Below are positions 20,764 through 64,000 of a stretch of 64,000 nucleotides of DNA, piece after piece. The position numbers and the translations under genes were made by a program. The first letter of the stretch is position 1, and the number at the start of each line of letters is the position of its first letter. The DNA comes from Ryuthela nishihirai (lineage: Eukaryota > Arthropoda > Arachnida > Araneae > Heptathelidae), in NCBI GenBank assembly GCA_038380435.1, contig JAWZYU010000034.1:43524901-43588900 (forward strand), in the 5' to 3' direction. The notes below the pieces were generated by a model. It made no database searches. It was given only the letters and a program-made list of their open reading frames with translations, and was not told the origin of the DNA.

Positions 20764-21692
20764 ACAATGCATTTCAATAACGGTTATACCCTATTTGCTT
20801 TCAGATATAGTTATATTCAAATTTCTATATATTTAGAATATTGATATGAATTTCATACATGCAAGATAAAAACTTATTTCTGCAGTATGTCAATAAAAGA
20901 GATACTTTATAAATGATTCATCTTTATTAGAAAACAAATTACATGTTTTATATGAAAAGCCCTTCATTATGTACTCTGTTATAATAAATCAAAATTGTGC
21001 CAAATCAAAGGGGCAAAATATATCTTGTATGTGTGTGTAGTCTTTTTATGTTTCAAAAGATAAGAATATTTTGGCAAATTACTTATACAAAGTGTGAAAT
21101 TTTGTTAATATTACCATAAAATATTAGCTGTATGAAATGTTTGCTGACTATAACTATAACACATAACTATGATAAGATTTGGTAGCACACCATACAAAGG
21201 CAAATTGAACTATCCCATTTCATGAACATACCAGAAAGCCATTTAATACATTTGAATAATCAGAATGATAAAAAAAAATTTAAATATTTTGTACAAAACA
21301 TGCAATAAATATTGTTAAATAAAAGTTTAGTACTATTTAATTTTTTGTACACATATTTTAAATTATCACAATTCAAATGGGGAATTGGACTAAAATATCA
21401 CACTTCAAAAGTCAGAATTTGTCATATACACATAATTTTTTAATAGATTAAAATGTGTTGCATAAAAATCTAATATACATAATATCACATTTATTTTTCA
21501 TGGCCAATTTCTCTTTATTTCAATCTTCATTTTAACTATTTGGATTTTCTGTGTGTAAAAATATTTTCTTGCATTTATACATGCATTTTAGAGTGGCTAA
21601 ATATATAACAAAAGGTTTTTGCGGTAGGAAAAATGAGGATTGATATTTTGTAAAAGTAAAACAATCACTGAAATTTCCCTTTTAGTGAAATA
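20764..21692. other. Intergenic AT-rich DNA, nothing recognised
   Basis: Reading on both strands shows no coding motif, repeat family or RNA structure. It separates the TIR element from the Tc1-like element. Confidence 0.5.
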
Positions 21693-21929
21693 TACACTCC
21701 TCCTCAAAAAATTGCTCCACCAAAAAGGAGTAGAGCTACATTTATGCAAATTTGCATGGAAGTGTGGGACAGTGATATACACAAATGAAGGAAAATATGG
21801 ACTGGCCATGTTTAAAATGCAGCAGGAGACACGGATTCCATTAGTTGTGGAGAAGGTTGTCATTGGGGAAAAGTGTAGATTACAGAAACCGAACCTGACC
21901 TGTAAATCATATTACCATCAAAGGATGCC

Positions 21930-22990
21930 ATTTGTACTTTGCCAATGGATGTTTAATCAACTCAGCAAGTTTGAGCAAAGTCACTTCATAGGTCTAGTGA
22001 AGCAGGGTGGTTTACATGATGAATTTGGGATATCATGCATGAACAGTTGGCAGCTACTGGCACCAACGACATGGGAAAGTATTTTATATTGGTATTCAGG
22101 ATCAAGTTGTCCTCAAGTGACTATGGATCAATGACCACAAATCAGGGTTTTGGCAGATTCACCAGATGGCTGTCAATACCAGAAACATGAACAATAGATA
22201 TCCAGTGACAGAGATGGAGGTAATACCGGTATATGTCAGTGCAATTACTGACACCTGCATGAAGTTGGTATGTAAGGGAAGCACTTTCTCCTCTGCATAC
22301 CACTCACTTGAAACCACAAGGCATGCCAGATTACAGTGGTGCAATGAGCAAGATGGTTGGTTGTTTTACCTCTGAGCAGCACTTTTTTGCACACCATGGG
22401 CTAAATGGCCAGGTCACATGGACCCCAAAGGCTCAGAGAAGGTTGGGGGAGGGGACCCACTGGAACAGTTGTTGGGAGACAGATGGTAGCCTCCCATCAA
22501 GGCCATCCAGCGTGTTCTTTAATGTGCAGAGGGTATGGCTCTCCCACACACGGGACCACGGCTTAACGTCCCATCCGACGGACGGCGGCCTTTCCAAGCC
22601 CATCGGTGTCCCCTACTGACCGTGGGCAGGGCGGGGAATTTTGCGGAGATAAATCTCAACGCTGACCCAGCTGGGACTCGAACCTGGGAACTACAGATTA
22701 CGAGACTGGCGCGCTACCGACTGAGCCACCCCTGCCCCAATGAGCAAGATGAGTGGAAGGGCAAATGGCGATATATTGTCTTCAGTAATGAGGCCCACAT
22801 CTCTTTGAAACACAATGATGGCCACATTATGGAGAGTGCCATACAGTGCCACTGCTAAGATCCCAATTGGGGGCCAATCCCATACTATCATGGCCAGCCC
22901 AGTTGCCAAATCTATCCCTGTTTGAGCACATCTGGGATATAATGAAATGACATCTAAGAACAGAACTATTACTACCTCTTAGCACATTAC
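21930..22990 (+). pseudogene. Tc1-like transposase pseudogene
   Basis: Coding relics at about 21940-22340 and 22742-22990 read as a Tc1-like transposase when the intervening SINE1 is ignored. The FSDE motif has become FSNE, there are in-frame stops (for example after HIMESAIQCHC), and the reading frame shifts before the FEHIWD motif. It is non-functional. Confidence 0.8.
22356..22737 (-). mobile_element. Complete SINE1 inserted in Tc1-like element, 14 bp target duplication
   Basis: CAATGAGCAAGATG occurs at 22342-22355 and 22738-22751. The 382 bp insert has a tail, body and head in minus orientation. It cleanly interrupts the transposase relic between CNEQ and EWKGKW. Confidence 0.97.
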
Positions 22991-23048
22991 TTTGCATCAT
23001 ACACAAAACATTCACTCTGGGTGGGTCAATTTTTTTTATGAGAGTGTA

Positions 23049-25114
23049 TTTCTTTACCTCCCACTTATCAGCATGAAACATTAAAGTTACTAAAATAGCT
23101 TTTACAGCAAACACATTAAAGTATAATTACAGTTGTTTAATTTTGAGCCCTTATTTTTCAAATAAGGACAACAGAGCAAGGCATAAATAGATTTAAGCAA
23201 GTACAAACCTAATTTTATAGCCTACAGATAAATCTCAAAGCACAAACTAGCAGGGCAACTGTTTGCTCTGAAATCACATATGCATGCTGTGCTATCAGTG
23301 CAATGAACTGATATTTTCTAGACATGATACTGACCTATGCAGTTGTGATGGTCCACCTATTCACTTTTACTTTTCCTTAACCAGTTTTACTTTATTTGCG
23401 TTATATTTATCATTTTGGGGTTATTTTTAGTTGGTCATCATTTCTCCTCATTCCGAGCTACTAAAGGAGTTGCACATGCATAACTCCAGCTTTTAATTGA
23501 CAGCCGCTAATGCGCATGTTTAGGACACGCCCCTCTTGGATCATAGCGAACGTGCGATCATCAGATTACGAAAATATTTTTCATGGCATGCAACACACTC
23601 GTATCAGTTGTACGCCACATGTAATACTAAGTGATGTTCAGTCACAGAGTTAGTAAGAAGCTAAGTAAGAATGTAGAAGTCAGAGGCAGTAGTAGGAAGG
23701 TAGTGATGGAGGGAGTTAGTAATGTAGAATGAGAAATGTTAGTAGGAGGAATCAGTAAAGTGTTTTTTTTTTAGTTGCATTTAGAGATGGAGTTTTCAGA
23801 TGCTCACACGTTTGTATTCATCAGTATATATGCTGAATCTTTATGGTGATTTTGGAAACAAACTTTGTATGTTATCTATATTTGACTTTTCTATTTTTTC
23901 ATCTTGAGGAACAATAATTGGTTTTAAGATTTAAATTTAAAAAAATTGACAATCTTGATAATTGGCAAGTTAATATTGTCTGGTGCCAGATATGCTATCC
24001 GGAGTTTTAATTTAAATTGGATCAGTCAAAAAGGTCCAAAGTAAAGAAGTTTAATAATCTTTTGGAGCGTTACACAGTAACTTATAATGCTTAGCCTACT
24101 AACAGGTGAAATCATACATGTATGACTTGGGCATACAAAATCTTAGAATAAACCACCTGTCAACACCTTAAAGTTATCTAAAGTTCACTCATGTCTTTGT
24201 TGACAAAGTTCTGATATTTTAATTAGTGCATGAACCACTAATTAAAATTTTACTTTATCATTTTGAAACTTGCAAGTTAATCCTTAACTGATTATGGGTC
24301 GATTTGAGCCATGAACAAACATTTTCCTCCTTGTTGCTTACTGTTGAATATTTCAACAATTTTAAAAAATCGGAACTGTTCTATTAAAAGTAAAAGTTGA
24401 ATTTTCATCAAAACAAGAAAACATGGTTATTTCATTTTACCTCACAAATAGCGATAAAATTTAAAAAGGGGTTATGTATCAAAACAACCCATACCTTGCT
24501 AGCTTGTAAAGGATGATCACTGAAGTAATTAACAGTTAATTACAAATAGAACGTTGATTCTTATACTGTGGTGTCTCTATATTCTATTTATCCCCTCCTC
24601 CACTAAAAATATTCTTGTTACATCAAATGGAATTTCATTTTCAAATCCAAAGCTTAAACATAATAAATTTTCTTATGGTATGACTACAAGAATTTAACAA
24701 GAGTGCTATCTATACACTATAGAAATCATAATGTTCCTTTCTGTAAGCATTAACTTTTTGAACTTTATAAAGTTGGCAGACTTCTGATTCCAAAGTATGA
24801 ATTATTAGTTTCAATTATCGTGTAGACAACAGTAATTTTTTTCCCCTTCAAGAACAATAAATTTATTATAAATACACAAAGGTATCAATAAAAACTCAAT
24901 TTTTCTTCAATTTTTACATTAGTTCTAATAAACTTAATATACCATGGTTCAAAATTCAGATAAGATTTCTACACATTTCACTTAGTGAAACTCTCTGATA
25001 TTTTATTTTTATCAAGCCTATTTTTCAGAAAATTTCAGGTCCCCTCTATCAATAATGGAGAAAACTATCTTCTTTGTCTTTGGGCTGTAATCAGTCAGCA
25101 TGCAAAGTCCACTT
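23049..25114. other. Intergenic DNA, nothing recognised
   Basis: This AT-rich stretch has no supportable gene, repeat family or RNA. A purine-rich stretch with GTAGT/GTTAG words lies at about 23640-23760. Confidence 0.5.
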
Positions 25115-25545
25115 GCAAACATCGTATAACATTCTGACATGAAAATGTGACTGAAGATAAATTAAAGATCTCAATTCAAGTCTATCTAAATCTCGATTTT
25201 CAACAGTATTTGCTTAGTAGTTTTGGGAGTTTGAACATTTAACAGCAACAATACACATCATAGGAAAATTGAGAAATATCAAAAGATTTATATTAATTGG
25301 TTTGAAATAATACTTCTTATTCAAATTATAATTCACTTCTGAGGTAAATTCTAATATTTCACACTGCTATTATTAAATATTAAAACTTCTATAACATGTT
25401 AAATACAAAGCCAAAATCGTTGAAAATCGAGATTTAAACTTTATTGAAACTTTAATTTACCTCCAGTCATATTTTCTCATTAAGCACTTACTTTAGAAGT
25501 TATATAATTTTGAAGTTAGCTTCCACTGACATAATATGGATGTGG
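25115..25545. mobile_element. Diverged palindromic MITE (family A)
   Basis: The left part has AATGTGACTGAAGATAAATT and CTCGATTTTCAACAGTATTT; the right part has the inverted GTTGAAAATCGAGATTTAAA and TTACTTTAGAAGTTATATAA. The outer ends are degraded. It is homologous to 12118-12590, 27344-27911 and 57198-57690. Confidence 0.7.
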
Positions 25546-25830
25546 GGTGGTCAAAATGCAGTAACCACTGAGTGTATATCCATAACATCTAGACCACATA
25601 TCCCTTGCACTTGATGATGGATAACTGTTGCCACCTTTGTCTCAGAGAAACATAATCACTGCACAAACTTCCTCATGAAATGATATTTTGGGATGGGTGT
25701 TGCTTCAACTGATGACCTTTTTTAACCCCCAACCAACTTTTTAACCTTTTCAAGCCAATTTCAACCCTTACCAAATCATTTTTTTAACATTCTCTACATC
25801 AGAGAGTGCCTTCCTAGAAGGCATTCTATA

Positions 25831-25985
25831 AGTAATGTAGTAGTGTACTTAATAAATAGTAGTGCCTTAAATAAATGTGATTGAATTCACATTACAAAAA
25901 AAAAAGGGTAATGTAGTAGTGTACTTAATAAGTACTAGTGATGTAGTAGTGTCTTAAATAAATGTGATTGAGTTCACATTACAAT
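25831..25985 (+). repeat. Two-copy tandem duplication
   Basis: TAATGTAGTAGTGTACTTAA opens both copies (about 25833 and 25911), and AAATGTGATTGA(A/G)TTCACATT closes both. The second copy has an extra internal GATGTAGTAGTG. It is non-coding. Confidence 0.75.
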
Positions 25986-26495
25986 TAAATTCCACCCAAC
26001 ATATCAAGTATTACTTACTGAACAGTCCTCACATTAAGAATCCTACTAACATTTTCATGCTTTTTTTGCAGTTTTTAAATTTTAGATTTTTATCCAAATG
26101 AATGGCAAGTCTGCCTAAGATTATTTTGATATGAAATGTAGTGCACAAAATGAAAACTAGTGGTAGTTTACTTCCTAATTAAATTCTCATTGTTTACACA
26201 CATACTTAAAAAATATTAACTGAATTCAATAAAAAGAAAACCCCGAGACTTATCTACCTAATAAAACATGACAGATAAGCCTCAAGTACTAGCAGCAAGC
26301 ATAGTGCCCATCTCATAGAGAGTCATCAGAATGTAGATTTTTACGTTTGAAAATTTCATGCTGCAATGATGCCCATAAAGTGTAATGTTAACACTGGGTC
26401 TGTAGACTGATAGGCATCCATAATTGTAAAAAGCCACGAGTATATTTCTGCGGCTCCTTTTGCCATGAGATCATGCATAGTCACATTTTTGCAGC
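25986..26495. other. Intergenic DNA, nothing recognised
   Basis: No supportable feature was seen on either strand between the tandem duplication and the next SINE1. Confidence 0.45.
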
Positions 26496-26708
26496 TGAGT
26501 TGGGTTGTTTTACCTCTGAGCGGCACTTTTTTGCACAAAATGGGCTAAATGGCCAGGTCACAAGGACCCCAAAAGCTCAGAGAAGGTTGGGGGAGGGGAC
26601 CCACTGAAACAGCTGTTGGGAGATAGATGGTAATCTCCCGTCAAGGCCATCCAGTGTGTTCTTTAAAGAGCACAGGGTATGTCTCTCCTGCACACGGGAC
26701 CACAGCTA
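26496..26708 (-). mobile_element. 5'-truncated SINE1
   Basis: The tail and the start of the body are present (TTGTTTTACCTCTGAGCGGC to CTCCTGCACACGGGACCACA), but the rest of the body and the tRNA head are missing. Truncation of the end opposite the tail is expected from incomplete reverse transcription. Confidence 0.88.
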
Positions 26709-27343
26709 AAGACTTTAGGACCTTGATGAAAGATCACAAAGTATTCAGAGTGGAGTAGGAGAAACCTGTTGCACCCTTGTACTCAGAGTTGAATAAGGGA
26801 AGCCTATTGCATACAAAATAAGTGTCATTAAAAAAAATCAAATAATCCATCAGCTCAATATTGCTTGATTAAATAGTGTAAAAAAAAGGGGGGAAAGTAT
26901 ACTAATACAATTTTACTATCTATTGATTTAAGATGGCTTCTAGAGATGTGCACTACAATTATGCTAATGCCTGAGACTTCATTTGCCCTGCATAGCAGGT
27001 TAATCTTTTTCTTAATTTAGCTTTAAGTCATTGCAAACACTGAAAATTAAATTATGAACTACTTATTATGTATGGATGCATAGTAATACTGTATTAGCTC
27101 ATGGTGATATTTGAATCCTAGTTTGGTAGAACAGAAGTTGCACTCATAGTCAGATTTGTTCTGCCAATCTCTGGTTGTGACAGAATCAGTCACACTCACT
27201 CAGTTCAATATTGATTATGTTGCCTTTCTGTTGTACATGTATCTCTAGCTGCAATTACTAATCCCTACAAAACTACAGAGGATATAATAGGATATCTGGC
27301 AACATTTGGCTGCTGATTTTAGAAAATATTAGGCTTCATATCA
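26709..27343. other. Intergenic DNA, nothing recognised
   Basis: It is AT-rich; a short direct repeat (ACTCAGAGT..TAGGAGAAACCTGTTGCA) occurs near 26740-26810. Nothing else is supportable. Confidence 0.45.
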
Positions 27344-27911
27344 CACTGGTTTCCAAAAATTAAGGAAAATCCCTATGTTAAGTCAATGGGAATCTAACGT
27401 CAAAGCTCTATAACTTCTAAAATAAGTTTTTTGTTTTGAAAAATATGATTGCAGATAAAGATCTCAATCAAATAAATCAATATCTCAATTTTCAACAATA
27501 TTCGTTCAATTTTAATGAGTTATGGAAGTTTGAATATTTAGTGATAACAATGCCAGCTACAAAAATTGACTTCAGAAGTTAATTAAAACTTAGTAATAAG
27601 TATTGTATCAAAGTGTTAATAAAATAAGTTTGTATTTAAGAACTTTGTGTAAAGACTTCTTTCACTATTCTTCAGTTTTGTACAAGTTTCTTAAGACTGT
27701 CATTGCTGTTGTTAAATATTCAAACTTTCATAATTCATTAAATACTAAACGAATACTATTAAAAAACGAGATATTGATTTAGGTGATTGAGATCTTTATC
27801 TGCAATCACATTTTTCAAAACAAAAAAATTTATTTTAGAAATTATAGAGCTTTGACATTAGCTTCCCATTGACTTAACATAGGGATTTTCCTTAATTTAT
27901 GGAAACCAGTG
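27344..27911. mobile_element. Palindromic MITE (family A), nearly full length
   Basis: CACTGGTTTCC at the left is inverted as GGAAACCAGTG at the right. The two arms stay complementary for over 200 bp through TAAGTCAATGGGAA, GCTCTATAACTTCTAAAAT, CAGATAAAGATCTCAAT and beyond. There is no ORF. Termini and the TA-flanked copy at 57198 suggest a Tc1/mariner-type origin. Confidence 0.88.
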
Positions 27912-29202
27912 TATTTAGTTTTGATTTAATTCAGTACATTCTCAGTGATTATTGCATCTATGTATAGCATTAAATCTATATATAATGAATAGTACCAGAT
28001 CTCCAGCCATATGCTCTGTGGCAGCTTACATTCTATTCTAGCATGTTTACAACTATCAGAAATGACATAAAAAAATACTATGTATATCGAGAATTTTAAG
28101 AACTATTAGCCTATTAGTTTAACAGTCTGACTTCAGTCCAACTAGCAATCTGCAAGTAAACAGCACACACAAAAAAAGTCCAGGCAGGAAATAAATCAGT
28201 ATAATATTCAATGACACTCTTGAGATAGCTTAACCTGTGATTAGTGTCATTTTACTCTACATTTTAGAGCTAAACTTATTGATATAATAATAATTAAGCT
28301 AAATATATTATTGACATTACAGGTCTCTGATAAAATTTGATAGCGTACTGATCACTGTTATAATCACATCAGTTCTGTCTACTCTCCAAAAAAGAGTTTT
28401 TTTAATTTGCTAGACATTTTTTGGGCCTGGTTAGGTAGGTCAATGAACCTCATCTCATACCTCATAACTCTAAAGTATCAGTGCTTATTCATTTCCCAAC
28501 ATGGGCTCCTTCCAGCAGATCTAGTATTTCAAACAAATTGTTTTTTTCACATTAAAATCTAAAAAACTCTCCTTAAGATAGCTTATAGAAAACGTTTCTT
28601 CCTATTTTATATTCTTACTAACAGTTATTCTTCTCTTCACACCCAATACTTGTGACTATAGAAAGTATGCCTCCTAACTTCTTGTAACAAAATTTAACAT
28701 AAAATCAAAGGCTGAAAGCTCTTAAGAACAACACATACAAGCAGTACAAAAATTAATAAATTACACATGTACTTCTCTTGAAAATATTCAAAACACTATC
28801 GCTTCAGCTTTTTGATATTTGAAACTAAAATACAACAGCTCAAGATAAATTTACTATAAGGAAATTAAACACTCATGTTGGAAACAGACATGAGAAATGT
28901 TAACATGGACTTTATACAAAATTTGATAGAAATATTAACAACTTATACATTAACAATAGCATGTCTGTTTCTTTAAATGATATAAACTTCATCATGAAGT
29001 AGAAACATTTAAGCCATGTTTTCACTTAACACAAAAAGTGAAAACATCATTAAAAATAGAAGGCACATATATTTTCTAATCATCTCTTATGTATACAACT
29101 GTACATTAAGTTGGAGGTGACAGCATGGGAGGGCTCACACATCAGCTCCATCATGATTTGGTGACCACTATATTCCAGCTTCTTTTTTTTACCAGCTAAA
29201 GC
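27912..29202. other. Muskelin 3' untranslated/downstream region
   Basis: The part near 29202 should include the muskelin 3' UTR. No canonical minus-strand AATAAA (TTTATT on +) was found close to the stop, so the transcript end is unplaced. Inverted repeats GAAACAGACATG (28881) with CATGTCTGTTTC (28962) and TGTTTTCACTT with AAGTGAAAACA (about 29018-29048) could fold in the mRNA. Confidence 0.5.

Positions 29203-64000
<34,798 letters not shown>

Larger units (their letters stand above)
21695..23046 (+). mobile_element. Degenerate Tc1-like DNA transposon, interrupted by a SINE1
   Basis: The termini CACTCCTCCTCAAAAAATTG (left) and the inverse of CAATTTTTTTTATGAGAGTG (right) form imperfect TIRs between TA dinucleotides at 21693-21694 and 23047-23048, as expected for Tc1/mariner. 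The relics inside match Tc1-like transposase in order: a helix-turn-helix start (LSKFEQSHFIGLVKQGG), TTRHARLQWCNEQ, WRYIVFSNEAHISLKHNDG (normally FSDE) and a late segment like WPAQLPNLSLFEHIWDIMK. Frameshifts, stops and loss of the first catalytic Asp make it dead. A SINE1 splits the relic. Confidence 0.85.

Overview
The window is AT-rich, intron-rich animal DNA crowded with tRNA-derived SINEs, small DNA transposons and a LINE. The repeat types and a chorion-peroxidase/peroxinectin-like heme peroxidase suggest an arthropod, possibly a chelicerate. That placement is an inference from gene content only. No bacterial-type operons, rRNA genes or CRISPR arrays were seen.

Two genuine host genes were reconstructed exon by exon from splice sites, reading phase and protein motifs. 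They are convergent. (1) The 3' part of an animal heme peroxidase gene lies on the + strand: eight exons between 95 and 15101, about 415 codons, ending with TGA at 15099-15101 and an AATAAA at 15267-15272. Its 5' exons lie left of the window. (2) The 3' part of a muskelin (kelch/CTLH ubiquitin ligase) gene lies on the - strand: eleven exons from the right window edge down to the stop at 29203-29205, about 410 residues covering most of the kelch repeats and the conserved C-terminus. Its 5' exons lie right of the window. Everything between 15.3 and 29.2 kb is intergenic and repeat-rich.

Layout: 0.2-6.3 kb is peroxidase intron 1, filled by two oppositely oriented tandem arrays of a ~168 bp monomer that is the 3' tail of SINE family 1. 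6.4-15.1 kb holds the remaining peroxidase exons with SINE1 and SINE2 copies and a complex fold-back element. 15.3-29.2 kb is intergenic, with a perfect 72 bp-arm palindrome, a TIR element at 18.95-20.76 kb, a dead Tc1-like transposon at 21.7-23.05 kb split by a SINE1, and palindromic MITEs. 29.2-64 kb is muskelin; its introns hold a 3.55 kb LINE with an 11 bp target duplication (43.3-46.85 kb), a 96 bp minisatellite, a TTAA-flanked element, fold-back elements and further SINEs.

The most unusual structure is the SINE-tail satellite in peroxidase intron 1. It has higher-order (501 bp) periodicity, one array apparently bounded by a single target-site duplication, and an inverted arrangement that could make kilobase-scale double-stranded RNA in the peroxidase pre-mRNA. 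Most short open frames in the window are translations of SINE sequence and are not genes.
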